DNA from: Crocinitomicaceae bacterium
GTDB taxonomy: Bacteria > Bacteroidota > Bacteroidia > Flavobacteriales_D > Crocinitomicaceae
Length of the DNA: 64,000 bases
Direction of reading: 5' to 3'
Assembly (NCBI GenBank): GCA_022447665.1
Contig: JAKVAQ010000003.1
Span: 1 to 64,000 of the forward strand
Both the position numbers and the translations under genes were made by a program. The notes under the pieces were generated by a model. The model saw only the letters and a program-made list of their open reading frames with translations, did no database searches and was not told the DNA's origin. Shown piece after piece: positions 41,036-50,327 of the stretch (positions are counted from its first letter, which is position 1; the number at the start of each line of letters is the position of its first letter).

Positions 41036-42018
41036 AAGGTTTCTCGAATAACCTTACCTGAGCCGGTTTCTTTAAATTTTGGCAGGTAAATTATTTCTTT
41101 GGGCATTTCTTTTGAGTCCAGTAGATTTCTTAGCTCTTTTTCTAAATCTAATTTCGCCACAGATTCTATAACGAGTACAACAGCTTCCCCCCATTTTTCA
41201 TCTGCCTTTTTTGAAATGTAGTAACGCTGAGGTAAAAGATTCCCAATTTTTTGCTCAATTCTTTCTGGAAAGAGTTTTATACCTCCTGAGTTTATGGCAT
41301 TATCGGCACGGCCTAAAAACCTGAACATTCCCTTTTTAACTATTTCAACCAAATCATTGGTGAGTAGATCTTCTACAATCACTTCATTAGCTTTAAGAAG
41401 TAGTCGTCCTTCAGATGATTCAATTTCCCATCCCTGTAGACATTGATAAAGGTCATTTTCTTCAGAGATTTTCTTTAATGCGAAATGACTCAATGTTTCC
41501 GTCATTCCAAATGTTTGGTATGAATTATTATGTAAAGCCAATAATTGATCAAATTCAGCCTTCCCTAGCTGGGCACCACCGATAATAACATTTTTAATTT
41601 TACTATAGCGTTCTTTTGTTCTAGAATTGGTGAGAATCTCTCTAACTTGAAGGGGAACAAAGGCTGCAAAATCTAAATTCTGCGTTATTACTTCCAAAGG
41701 ATTTTTATTGGGTTCACACGCAATTACCTTCATACCAAATTCCTTTGCTCTTACGATAACCATTTTACCGCCGATGAAAGCTGGAGACATACACAAAAGA
41801 ATGGTTTGGTCCTGCTCAAAACCAAAAAACTTGCCTGTCGCCATAGCAGAATGACGCATAGCAGACTTATTTACCATAAATTTCTTAGGAGCACCGGTAG
41901 AACCGGAGGTCTGTACTTCAATTTCACTTGAATCTGAATCCCAATCTAGGATAAACTTCATACAAGCGTCTTTAAACTGAGTTGATGGATTACCTATAAA
42001 TTCAATTTGAAAAGCCAA
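41032..42018 (-). CDS. menE: o-Succinylbenzoate-CoA ligase-like protein (short Bacteroidota type)
   Basis: 328 residues, a short member of the ANL superfamily. The P-loop TSGSTGAPKKF (about residues 36-46), IIGGAQLGKAE, the A5 motif YQTFGMTETLSH and the C-terminal RADNAINSGGIKLFP hinge and GKVIRETF catalytic lysine are all present. MenE activates o-succinylbenzoate for menaquinone synthesis. The assignment is by similarity of the short Bacteroidota type; other men genes are not in the window. The start is TTG 42018, the only start that keeps the N-terminal helix before the P-loop. Confidence 0.82.
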   Translation of the reverse strand: MAFQIEFIGNPSTQFKDACMKFILDWDSDSSEIEVQTSGSTGAPKKFMVNKSAMRHSAMATGKFFGFEQDQTILLCMSPAFIGGKMVIVRAKEFGMKVIACEPNKNPLEVITQNLDFAAFVPLQVREILTNSRTKERYSKIKNVIIGGAQLGKAEFDQLLALHNNSYQTFGMTETLSHFALKKISEENDLYQCLQGWEIESSEGRLLLKANEVIVEDLLTNDLVEIVKKGMFRFLGRADNAINSGGIKLFPERIEQKIGNLLPQRYYISKKADEKWGEAVVLVIESVAKLDLEKELRNLLDSKEMPKEIIYLPKFKETGSGKVIRETF

Positions 42019-42071
42019 TTTGGAACAGTGTTTGTTTTAGAATTACTAAATTACATAGATAACCAAAGAAC

Positions 42072-42539
42072 ATGAAATATTTAGTAGCAATATTAAGCCT
42101 GGTTTTTATTACCAATTTGAGTATGGCGGAAGTTCCTTGTACTGATGCTGGAAATGGACTTAAGAAAATAGAATCTAAAAAGGGAAAAGGTATACTTTTC
42201 TTTGAAGGTACCTGGAACGAAGCTATCATTAAGGCCAAAAAGGAAAAGAAACTAATATTTCTTGATACTTATACTACTTGGTGTGGTCCGTGTAAACGTA
42301 TGGAAAAATCAACATTCACAGACAAAGATTTGGGGGCTTATTTTAACAAGCATTTTATTAATGTTAAGCTGGATATTGAAAACAATTCTGATGGAAATAG
42401 ACTTGCAAATAAGTTTAATATCACTGCAATTCCAACCTTATTTTTCCTGGACCATAATGAAGAAATTGTAACAGAGACGGCGGGTTTTTTGGATGCCGAA
42501 ACACTTTTGTCAATAGGAAAAGATGCTCAAAAAAAATAA
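42072..42539 (+). CDS. Exported thioredoxin-fold protein
   Basis: 155 residues. A signal peptide is followed by a thioredoxin domain with the active site WCGPC (C71, C74) and the cis-Pro loop ITAIPTLFFLD. The sequence (EAIIKAKKEKKLIFLDTYTTWCGPC) is like the DsbD-gamma/thioredoxin-like group of Bacteroidota. Predicted to carry out thiol-disulphide exchange in the periplasm. Its 3' end overlaps the T-run of the terminator of the convergent gene. Confidence 0.9.
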   Translation: MKYLVAILSLVFITNLSMAEVPCTDAGNGLKKIESKKGKGILFFEGTWNEAIIKAKKEKKLIFLDTYTTWCGPCKRMEKSTFTDKDLGAYFNKHFINVKLDIENNSDGNRLANKFNITAIPTLFFLDHNEEIVTETAGFLDAETLLSIGKDAQKK

Positions 42540-42566
42540 TCCCGCTACATTTCTGTAACGGGATTA
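42528..42566 (-). terminator. Terminator of the serine palmitoyltransferase gene
   Basis: On the minus strand AATCCCG (42565-42559) pairs with CGGGATT (42544-42538), extended by TACA/TGTA around a one-base mismatch; the T-run TTTTTTTT follows and is part of the thioredoxin coding end. Confidence 0.8.
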
Positions 42567-42589
42567 CCTATCTAAATATTTAATAAAGA

Positions 42590-43855
42590 CTACTTATCAG
42601 TTTCAACCTGCTTAAGTGCTTCTGCCTTATATTTTCCTTCATTCAGACCATCAAGTACTTTCTTAAATGTCTCAATTGTGTAGTTTACATCTTCCATCGT
42701 GTGAACAGCAGTAGGTATTAATCTGAGCATGATCACATCTTTAGGAACAACTGGATAAACAACAATAGAGCAGAAGATATTATAGTTCTCTCTTAAATCG
42801 AATGTAATGTTTGTAGCTTCACCTAAAGTTCCGCTTAGGAAAACCGGAGTTACTGCAGAGTTTGTTCTTCCTAGGTTAAATCCTGCTTCTCTTAAACCTT
42901 TTTGTAACGAAGATGCTACTTTCCAAAGATTCTCTTTATGTTCAGGTTGATTTCTCAACATTTCAAGTCTTTTTCTAGCGCCAACAACCAAAGGCATTGG
43001 TAAAGACTTAGCAAACATTTGTGAACGCATGTTGTAACGCATGTACTCAACAATATCCTCAGTTGATGAAATAAACGCCCCAATAGATGCCATTGACTTC
43101 GCAAACGTACCGAAGTAAATATCGATTTCATCGTGAACTCCTTGTGCCTCACCTGTACCCATACCTGTTTCACCAAGTGTACCGAATCCATGAGCGTCAT
43201 CCACTAATAATCTAAAGCTATATTTTCCTGATCTTCTGTATTCAACGATTTCTTTTAATAATCCTTGATCTCCAGCCATACCAAAAACACCTTCAGTAAT
43301 GACTAAGATTCCTCCACCAGTCTCCTCAGCTAATTTTGTAGCTCTGTCCATTTGTTTTTCAAAGCTCTCCATGTCGTTGTGCTGAAAAACGAATCTTTTA
43401 CCAGCATGAAGTCTTACACCATCAATAATACATGCGTGCGACTCAGAATCGTAAACGATTACATCTTTTCTATCAACTACACAGTCAATCGCCGAAAGAA
43501 TACCTTGGTAACCGAAGTTCAATAGAATTGTATCTTCCTTTTGCATGAAATCAGACAACTCGTTTTCCAACGCTTCGTGTTCCGAAGTTTGACCAGTCAT
43601 CATTCTAGATCCCATAGGGTAAGCCATACCCCAATTTGCAGCGGCGTCAGCATCAGCCTTTCTTACTTCTGGCTGATTTGCTAGTCCTAGATAGTTGTTC
43701 ACACTCCATACTAGGCACTCCTTGCCTCTGAACATCATTTTATTTCCAATTTCACCTTCCAATTTCGGGAATGTAAAATATCCATGCACTCCTTTAGCAT
43801 GCTGACCAATCGGTCCTCTGTTTGCTTTAATCTTCTCAAAAATGTCTACTGCCAT
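42590..43855 (-). CDS. spt: Serine palmitoyltransferase-like PLP enzyme
   Basis: 421 residues, alpha-oxoamine synthase family. The PLP Lys is in FGTFAKSMASIGAF, the VDDAHGFG Asp and DSESHAC His are present, and the MFAKSLPMP segment follows. The FAKSxASIG form matches Bacteroidota serine palmitoyltransferases, which make 3-ketosphinganine from serine and palmitoyl-CoA, the first step of sphingolipid synthesis, rather than AONS (biotin) or KBL enzymes. Divergent from bamD across a 168-base intergenic region. Confidence 0.8.
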   Translation of the reverse strand: MAVDIFEKIKANRGPIGQHAKGVHGYFTFPKLEGEIGNKMMFRGKECLVWSVNNYLGLANQPEVRKADADAAANWGMAYPMGSRMMTGQTSEHEALENELSDFMQKEDTILLNFGYQGILSAIDCVVDRKDVIVYDSESHACIIDGVRLHAGKRFVFQHNDMESFEKQMDRATKLAEETGGGILVITEGVFGMAGDQGLLKEIVEYRRSGKYSFRLLVDDAHGFGTLGETGMGTGEAQGVHDEIDIYFGTFAKSMASIGAFISSTEDIVEYMRYNMRSQMFAKSLPMPLVVGARKRLEMLRNQPEHKENLWKVASSLQKGLREAGFNLGRTNSAVTPVFLSGTLGEATNITFDLRENYNIFCSIVVYPVVPKDVIMLRLIPTAVHTMEDVNYTIETFKKVLDGLNEGKYKAEALKQVETDK

Positions 43856-43973
43856 AAATATATTTTCATCCGGGTTTACGGACTATTTAGACCACGAAAT
43901 TAGGTTGAAAAATCAGAATAGCATGCTTTTCAATCAAATTTTATTCACATTTAAACGTTTAGCTTTAGACGAT

Positions 43974-44007
43974 TTTGCAAAACTTAACAATTCAAGTCCT
44001 ATCTTTG
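43974..44007 (+). promoter_or_regulatory. Promoter of the bamD operon
   Basis: TTTG (43974-43977), 22 bases, TATCTTTG (44000-44007). Complete match to TTTG / TAnnTTTG. The ATG at 44024 is 17 bases after the -7 box. Confidence 0.6.
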
Positions 44008-44023
44008 CAAAAGATTTTGAACT

Positions 44024-44827
44024 ATGCGTAAGTACCTCAACTTTATAATCTTATTCCTTACAATTACTGTATTATCAGGTTGTTCGGAGTATAGTAAAGT
44101 CCTTAAAAACGGTGATAATGAAGCAAAAAAAGAATTTGCCATTAAAAGCTATGATGAGGGAAAATACATTCAAGCGATTACTCTTTTAGAGGAGATTATT
44201 CCATTCTACAAGCTAACAATTGAAGGAGAAGACCTTTATTTCATGTATTGCATGTCTAACTACGAGCTTGGAGACTATTATTTAAGTGCTTATTATTTCA
44301 GACGTTTTATACGCCAATACCCAAACAGTCCGAAGGTTGAAGACGCCCTATTTCTAGGAGCTTTATGCTCAGTACATAATTCACCTGAATATCATCTAGA
44401 CCAAACGGAAACTTTAAACGCACTTGATCAAATGCAAATTTTCGTTGATCTATACCCAAACAGCACGCGCATAGATACTTGTAATATTATTATGGATAAT
44501 TTACGCTCTAAATTAGAACTAAAAAAGTTCAGCGGCGCCATGCTATATTACAACACTGGACATTACGGAGCTGCAGTGGTAGCCTTAAATTCCACGATTG
44601 AAGAGTACCCTAATAGCCCACACAAAGAAGACATTCTTTATCACCTTGTTTTGAGTCACTATAAGCTTGCTATTAATAGTGTTCCCTACAAAAAAGAGGA
44701 AAGATTGAACGATACTATCAAAAGTATTAATAAATTTGTGGCCACCTTTCCAGAGAGTAAGCACATTAACGAAGTGGAAAGCATCCGAAAAAACACGGAA
44801 GCTGAGCTTAAGAAATTTGGAAAATAG
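44024..44827 (+). CDS. bamD: Outer-membrane assembly lipoprotein BamD
   Basis: 267 residues. Lipoprotein signal ending LSGC; then TPR-like helical repeats typical of BamD (YDEGKYIQAITLLEEIIPFY, YLSAYYFRRFIRQYPNSPKVEDALF, FVDLYPNSTRID and YGAAVVALNSTIEEYPNSPHKEDILYHL). BamD is the essential lipoprotein of the BAM complex that inserts beta-barrels into the outer membrane. First gene of the conserved cluster bamD-rpoZ-coaBC-porD-recN, with its own promoter. Confidence 0.92.
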   Translation: MRKYLNFIILFLTITVLSGCSEYSKVLKNGDNEAKKEFAIKSYDEGKYIQAITLLEEIIPFYKLTIEGEDLYFMYCMSNYELGDYYLSAYYFRRFIRQYPNSPKVEDALFLGALCSVHNSPEYHLDQTETLNALDQMQIFVDLYPNSTRIDTCNIIMDNLRSKLELKKFSGAMLYYNTGHYGAAVVALNSTIEEYPNSPHKEDILYHLVLSHYKLAINSVPYKKEERLNDTIKSINKFVATFPESKHINEVESIRKNTEAELKKFGK

Positions 44828-44847
44828 AAATTGTTGAATAGAATATT

Positions 44848-45189
44848 ATGAGCATTACTTATAAAAACACAAACGCTGAGAAAACAACTGTTACGAGAGA
44901 TGTTGATGAGTTAACTGAGAAGACTGGAAACATTTACAAAGCGCTTGTAACAATTTCAAAAAGAGCCGATCAAATCGGAATTGAAATGCGTGATGAATTG
45001 ACTCAAAAATTATCTGAATTCGCAACGAATACTGATAACCTTGAGGAGATATTTGAAAATCGCGAGCAAATCGAGATCTCTAAATTCTACGAGAGCCTTC
45101 CAAAGCCAGTAGCGATCTCAATTCAGCAGTACATGGAGGATAAAATCTACGAAAGAGATTACGAAAAGCCTTCTGACGAGAATGAATAA
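44848..45189 (+). CDS. rpoZ: RNA polymerase omega subunit (Bacteroidota type)
   Basis: 113 residues. The segment LTEKTGNIYKALVTISKRADQI corresponds to the conserved core of omega (variant of the ALxxIAKRA motif) and the C-terminal ISIQQYMEDKIYERDYEKP is characteristic of Bacteroidota. Omega chaperones beta' assembly and contributes to ppGpp binding in other bacteria. Located 20 bases after bamD and 9 bases before coaBC. Confidence 0.9.
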   Translation: MSITYKNTNAEKTTVTRDVDELTEKTGNIYKALVTISKRADQIGIEMRDELTQKLSEFATNTDNLEEIFENREQIEISKFYESLPKPVAISIQQYMEDKIYERDYEKPSDENE

Positions 45190-45198
45190 AACCCTGAA

Positions 45199-46389
45199 AT
45201 GCTTTCAGGTAAAAAAATCTTAGTAGGAATTACCGGTAGCATTGCTTGCTACAAATCAGCTTACTTAGTTCGAGAATTAATAAAACTTGACGCAGAGGTG
45301 CGTGTGGTTATGACCACATCCTCAGCAGAGTTTATTGGCCCTCTTACGCTTGCAACTTTATCGAAGAATCCCGTTGCCATAGACTTCGTCAAAAACGATG
45401 AAGGTGAATGGGAAAACCATGTTGAACTTGGACTCTGGGCTGATTTATTTATCATTGCCCCTACCTCTGCAAACACACTATCTAAACTGGTTTCTGGAAA
45501 CTGTGACAACCTATTAATTGCAACCTACCTGAGTGCTAAATGCCCGGTTTGGATCGCCCCTGCAATGGACTTAGATATGTTTAAGCATTTCTCGACACAA
45601 GAAAATCTAGATAATTTAAGAGAGAAAGGCGTAAAGGTAATTGAACCTACTTCTGGGGAATTAGCGAGTGGTTTAGAAGGAAAAGGTAGAATGGAAGAGC
45701 CTGAAGTCATTGCACAGGAAATCCATGATTACTTCAACCCTAAAACTAAGTTAGGCGGAAAACACATAGTAATTACAGCTGGTCCCACCTACGAACCTAT
45801 CGATCCAGTAAGATTTATAGGTAATCGATCATCGGGAACAACTGGAGTATTGTTAGCAGATGAATGTGCAAAGCGTGGCGCCAAAGTAACGCTGATATTA
45901 GGCCCAAGCAATAAAAAAACCGCTCACCCAAAAGTCAATGTGATTCACGTTTCAACAGCAGAAGAAATGTTTGATGCCGTGCAGACTAATTGGGAACTAG
46001 CCGATATCGGCATATTCTCTGCCGCTGTTGCAGACTATAGACCAAAAAATGCAGCCCAAGAAAAGATCAAAAAAAACGATGAAGATATGTCCATTGATCT
46101 TATCAAGAATCCAGATATCCTTAAGTGGGCCGGTGAAAATAAAGGAGATAAATTCACCATTGGTTTTGCCTTGGAAACCGAAAATGAATTGGAAAATGCA
46201 TGGTCTAAGTTTAGTAGAAAAAATACGGATCTATTGGTTCTGAATAGCCTAAAGGATGAAGGGGCTGGATTTGGTGAAACCAATAAAATTTCGATTTTGG
46301 CTAAAAACAATAAAATAAGTAGTTTTGAGTTAAAGAATAAGCAAGGTGTAATCCTTGATATACTTGACGCCCTGGAGGAAGAACTATAA
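45199..46389 (+). CDS. coaBC: Bifunctional CoaBC (PPC decarboxylase / PPC synthetase)
   Basis: 396 residues. N-terminal CoaC flavoprotein: GITGSIACYKSAYLVREL, catalytic His in WENHVELG, APTSANT loop and PAMDLDMF clamp (the Asn of the usual PAMN is Asp, as is common in this phylum). C-terminal CoaB: ITAGPTYEPIDPVRFIGNRSSG, DIGIFSAAVADYRP and KKNDEDMSIDLIKNPDIL with the nucleotide site. The fusion makes 4'-phosphopantetheine for CoA from phosphopantothenate and cysteine. Its stop overlaps the start of porD by one base. Confidence 0.95.
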   Translation: MLSGKKILVGITGSIACYKSAYLVRELIKLDAEVRVVMTTSSAEFIGPLTLATLSKNPVAIDFVKNDEGEWENHVELGLWADLFIIAPTSANTLSKLVSGNCDNLLIATYLSAKCPVWIAPAMDLDMFKHFSTQENLDNLREKGVKVIEPTSGELASGLEGKGRMEEPEVIAQEIHDYFNPKTKLGGKHIVITAGPTYEPIDPVRFIGNRSSGTTGVLLADECAKRGAKVTLILGPSNKKTAHPKVNVIHVSTAEEMFDAVQTNWELADIGIFSAAVADYRPKNAAQEKIKKNDEDMSIDLIKNPDILKWAGENKGDKFTIGFALETENELENAWSKFSRKNTDLLVLNSLKDEGAGFGETNKISILAKNNKISSFELKNKQGVILDILDALEEEL

Positions 46390-47297
46390 TGAAAAATTTA
46401 ATCCTTTTTTTAACCTTATTTATTGCACTAAATACTATTCGTGCTCAAGAGTTGAACTGCCAGGTTTCAGTGATACCAACGCCTGCGTTGCAAATTGGTC
46501 CTGTAGAAAAGGAGATCTTTACAGAGATGGAAAATTCCATTCGTGAGTTCATGAACAATACACGTTGGACGAATGATATTTTCGAAATCGAAGAAAGGGT
46601 AAACTGTAATTTACTTATTACCATATCAGACATTCCAGGAACGTCTACTTATTCAGGTAAAATCCAGGTGCAATCCTCGAGACCAGTTTTTAACTCGAGT
46701 TATAATACAACATTATTAAACCATGTAGATAACGATTTTACGGTTAACTACCTCAGAAGTACCCCTATCCTGCCCCTATCTAACTTTCAGTATAGAGATA
46801 ACATGACCGCAATATTGTCTTTTTACGCCTATATGATTTTAGGGTATGATTATGATAGCTTTTCTTTAGAAGGAGGTTCTGATTTTTTTAAGAACGCACA
46901 GCAAATTGCCAATAACGCCAAAGATTCCGGTGACAATGGTTGGTCTGCCAGATCTGGAAAACAAAATAATCGCTATTACATGGTGGATAATGTGCTTCAA
47001 TCAGTTTTTCAACCTCTTCGGAAAACCTATTATGAATACCACCGCTTGGGATTTGATGTTATGTACAAAGACCTTGCTGGGGGGCGCTCCGTGGTTCTTC
47101 AAAGCCTATCTGCTTTAAACACAATCCATAGCGCTAGGCCGGCATCGATGAACGTTCAAATGTTCTTAACAGCCAAAGCTGATGAGCTCATTAACCTTTT
47201 CTCTCAAGCCGAGATGAAAGAGAAAAATCAAGCTGTAAATATTCTAAAACGAGTTGATCCTTCTAACTCTTCAAATTACCAAAAAATTCTAAATTAG
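46389..47297 (+). CDS. porD: Type IX secretion system protein PorD (DUF4835)
   Basis: 302 residues with a signal peptide (MKNLILFLTLFIALNTIRAQ). The body, with PIFNSSYNTTLLNHVDNDF-type and QYRDNMTAILSFYAYMILGYDYDSFS segments, matches DUF4835/PorD, a periplasmic or outer-membrane-associated protein needed for T9SS function in related bacteria. Its place between coaBC and recN is the one seen across Bacteroidota. TAATG overlap with coaBC. Confidence 0.82.
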   Translation: MKNLILFLTLFIALNTIRAQELNCQVSVIPTPALQIGPVEKEIFTEMENSIREFMNNTRWTNDIFEIEERVNCNLLITISDIPGTSTYSGKIQVQSSRPVFNSSYNTTLLNHVDNDFTVNYLRSTPILPLSNFQYRDNMTAILSFYAYMILGYDYDSFSLEGGSDFFKNAQQIANNAKDSGDNGWSARSGKQNNRYYMVDNVLQSVFQPLRKTYYEYHRLGFDVMYKDLAGGRSVVLQSLSALNTIHSARPASMNVQMFLTAKADELINLFSQAEMKEKNQAVNILKRVDPSNSSNYQKILN

Positions 47298-47301
47298 CTC
47301 C

Positions 47302-48960
47302 ATGCTAAAGCAACTTGAGATTTCGAATTACGCCTTAATCGAAAACCTTTCGTTATCATTCAGCCCTGACTTTACCACAATCACTGGTGAAACCGGTGCT
47401 GGGAAATCGATAATGCTTAAAGCTTTAGGTTTAATTTTAGGAGAAAGAGCAGACACAAGTGTCATCAAACAAAACTCAAGTAAATGTATTCTTGAAGCTC
47501 ACTTTGATATTACTTCTTTAGGTTTAAGCGCCTTTTTTGAGCAGAATGATATTGACTATGACAATCAAAGTATAATTCGTAGAGAGTTTGCCGCTTCGGG
47601 CAAGTCGCGTGCATTTATAAACGATACACCTGTACCGTTGAGTGTGTTGAGTGCACTTGGTAAGAAATTGGTTAATATCCATTCTCAAAATGAAACGATG
47701 CTCATCAATTCTACTGAATTTCAGTTTCAAATACTGGATCAATTTGCAGGCATTAATAACAAAGTGAAAAGCTATCAAGAGGTTTATAAAGAATATCAAG
47801 CACGATTAAAGGAACGAATCGATCTTCAGTTAAAAGAAATGGAGAATCGAAAGGAAAGGGATTATCTCGAATTCTTAGTGAAAGAACTTGAAGAAGCGAA
47901 TCTTGATAATATTAACATATCTGACCTCCAGCAAAAAGGAGATTTAATTGAAAACTCGGAGAAAATTTTAGAGAATCTTCAATATGCCAATTCAGTATTA
48001 GAAAATGAAGAGATCGGGCCAAAAATTGCTCTGAAAGCATTGCTTGAAGCCTTTTCGAACCTCACTGAATACGATAAGAAATATGCAGAGGTACATAGCC
48101 GTTTAATGAGTATTAAAATTGAGCTTGACGATATTGACAATGAAATTGGTGGAATGATCGGGGATTTGAGTATTGATGAGGAAGAGGCTCAAATCGTAAA
48201 AGAAAAACTCGAGTCTGTAAATTCACTAACATTCAAACACAATGTAAATGATTTGCACGGCCTAATCCAATTAAAATCAGACCTCGAACTTAAACTAAGT
48301 GGAATAAATGATAATTCTGAGCGTCTAGAAGAATTAATTGAAATTACCGAAAAGCTGAAAGAAGAAATTGCTAAAAAAAGTAAAGAGATATCAGTTGAAA
48401 GAAGAAAAGCCATTCCTGTTTTTGAAAAAGCTGTAGCAGCAAAACTTGCTGAAATGGCAATGGAAAACGCAGAACTTGAAATCGCTATATCTCCCGTCAT
48501 TGAACCAAACAGATTCGGAGCAGACAACATTACCTATCTTTTTACAGCCAATAAGGGAGCTCCTAAAAATGAACTCAAGAAGGTCGCTTCTGGTGGGGAG
48601 CTTTCGAGACTTATGCTTAGTTTCCTTGAAATATCATCTGAAGTAGATCATTTACCAACCATGATTTTTGATGAAATTGATACTGGGGTGTCAGGAGAAG
48701 TAGCATCTAAAATGGCTGCTGTACTGAAATCCATGGGTAAAAAGCTTCAAATCATTTCGATCACGCATTTACCGCAAGTGGCAGCAGCAGGCTCAGAACA
48801 TATCTATGTTTCTAAGTCCACAAATAAGGATAAGACCACTACCCTCGTCGAAAAATTAAACAACGAAGAACGCGTACTTGCAATTGCTAGAATGTTAAGT
48901 GGCGAGGAAATCTCTGAAGTGGCGAAAGAGAATGCTCAAAGTCTTCTTGCCAACAACTAA
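47302..48960 (+). CDS. recN: DNA repair ATPase RecN
   Basis: 552 residues, standard RecN size. Walker A GETGAGKS (about 30-37), two long coiled-coil arms in the middle (about 150-370), ABC signature SGGELSR followed by the Walker B MIFDEIDTGVSG and ITHLPQVAA (D-loop/His switch). RecN is an SMC-like protein acting at double-strand breaks. Closes the bamD cluster. Confidence 0.95.
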   Translation: MLKQLEISNYALIENLSLSFSPDFTTITGETGAGKSIMLKALGLILGERADTSVIKQNSSKCILEAHFDITSLGLSAFFEQNDIDYDNQSIIRREFAASGKSRAFINDTPVPLSVLSALGKKLVNIHSQNETMLINSTEFQFQILDQFAGINNKVKSYQEVYKEYQARLKERIDLQLKEMENRKERDYLEFLVKELEEANLDNINISDLQQKGDLIENSEKILENLQYANSVLENEEIGPKIALKALLEAFSNLTEYDKKYAEVHSRLMSIKIELDDIDNEIGGMIGDLSIDEEEAQIVKEKLESVNSLTFKHNVNDLHGLIQLKSDLELKLSGINDNSERLEELIEITEKLKEEIAKKSKEISVERRKAIPVFEKAVAAKLAEMAMENAELEIAISPVIEPNRFGADNITYLFTANKGAPKNELKKVASGGELSRLMLSFLEISSEVDHLPTMIFDEIDTGVSGEVASKMAAVLKSMGKKLQIISITHLPQVAAAGSEHIYVSKSTNKDKTTTLVEKLNNEERVLAIARMLSGEEISEVAKENAQSLLANN

Positions 48961-49025
48961 AGGAAACGTCTTAATTTTTGTATTTTGGTATGGATTTTGG
49001 AAAATCCAGTAAAAAAATCTTAATT

Positions 49026-50327
49026 ATGAAAACACGTTTATTCCTCTTAACCCTTTTACTATCAGCTTTTTCAAGTTTTGCACAGAGAACAGGTGATCTT
49101 GTGATTTTTTCTAATACTGGAGAACAATTCTATGTGGTTCTTAATGGAGTTAGGCAAAACATGTCACCAGAAACCAATGTAAAAGTTGAAGGCTTAAAAG
49201 ATAGATGGTACAGTTGTAAAATCATCTCTTCTACTCAAACATTTGAAATTGAGAAGAATGTGGGAATAAAAATGGACAGCTTAACCACATATCGTATCAC
49301 TGAAAAGAAAGGTAAATATAAACTTCGTTTCTATAGCGAGCGTCCATCAGATAATACTCTTGAACCGAATCAAACCGTTGTAACTTACCACGCTGCAGAA
49401 CAAAATACGAATACAGGCACTGCAAACAATACAGGAACTATTAATAATACTGGGATAAATACGACTACTAACACAACGACCACTACAACCACAACTGGTA
49501 CTAATAATGGTTCGAACTCTCAAAGCACTTCATTTGGGATTGGTGTAAAAGCGAATTCTACAGGAAATGAAAACAATAACGATCAGAACACTGAAAGCAT
49601 TAATATCAACATAAATATTGATGAAAACATGGGAGGTATGAATAATGGCGGAAATGTTCAAATCAACGAGAATAATTCTACCTCAACCACTACAACTACA
49701 ACCTCTACATCATCATCTAGCACTGTAAACGGAGAAACAACCTCTTCCTCAACCTATGAAGAAACAAATTCTACCACCGTTAATGGTCAAACTACTACTT
49801 CTACTTATTCTGAATCGTCCACTACCACTACAAATGGCGGCACAACAGAAACCACTACAAATGTAAATTGGACAGGTAACGATCCAGGCACAACCACTAC
49901 GACGACTACAACAGGAATGAACACAGATGTAAACTGGACAGGAAATGAGGCTGGTACAACTACTACGACAACGGGAATGAACGCTGACTTTTCAAATACT
50001 GAAGTAAGTCCTAACACAAGCGCTTGCTTCTACGAAATGGATGCTACCAACTTTGCCTCAGCCAAAAAGAGTATTAGTAGTAAATCTTTTGCGGACTCAA
50101 AGATGACAGTTGCTAAGCAAATTGCAGATAATAACTGTTTATCTGCTCAGCAAATCAAGGAAATTGCAAACCTATTTGATTTCGAAGATGATAAGCTAGT
50201 GTTTGCTAAATATGCATACAATAGATGTGTTGATCAAAACAACTACTTTAAAGTAAATGAAGCATTTCAATTCGATTCTTCTGTAGATGAGTTGAATGAC
50301 TTTATTAATGGTACAACAAATCGTTAA
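49026..50327 (+). CDS. Exported Thr/Asn-rich protein with C-terminal DUF4476
   Basis: About 433 residues. Signal peptide (MKTRLFLLTLLLSAFSSFAQ), an N-terminal beta domain of about 90 residues (GDLVIFSNTGEQFYVVLNG), a low-complexity Thr/Ser/Asn linker (about residues 130-330) that contains a tandem repeat NVNWTGNDPGTTTT / DVNWTGNEAGTTTT, and a C-terminal helical DUF4476 domain of about 95 residues (FASAKKSISSKSFADSKMTVAKQI). DUF4476 has no known role. The start is ATG 49026; an upstream TTG frame is unlikely. The stop overlaps the DUF423 start. Confidence 0.82.
   Translation: MKTRLFLLTLLLSAFSSFAQRTGDLVIFSNTGEQFYVVLNGVRQNMSPETNVKVEGLKDRWYSCKIISSTQTFEIEKNVGIKMDSLTTYRITEKKGKYKLRFYSERPSDNTLEPNQTVVTYHAAEQNTNTGTANNTGTINNTGINTTTNTTTTTTTTGTNNGSNSQSTSFGIGVKANSTGNENNNDQNTESINININIDENMGGMNNGGNVQINENNSTSTTTTTTSTSSSSTVNGETTSSSTYEETNSTTVNGQTTTSTYSESSTTTTNGGTTETTTNVNWTGNDPGTTTTTTTTGMNTDVNWTGNEAGTTTTTTGMNADFSNTEVSPNTSACFYEMDATNFASAKKSISSKSFADSKMTVAKQIADNNCLSAQQIKEIANLFDFEDDKLVFAKYAYNRCVDQNNYFKVNEAFQFDSSVDELNDFINGTTNR

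Noticed and set aside
49805-50017. Val-rich open frame on the minus strand
   Set aside because: Complement of Thr codon runs in the DUF4476 gene; no other support.
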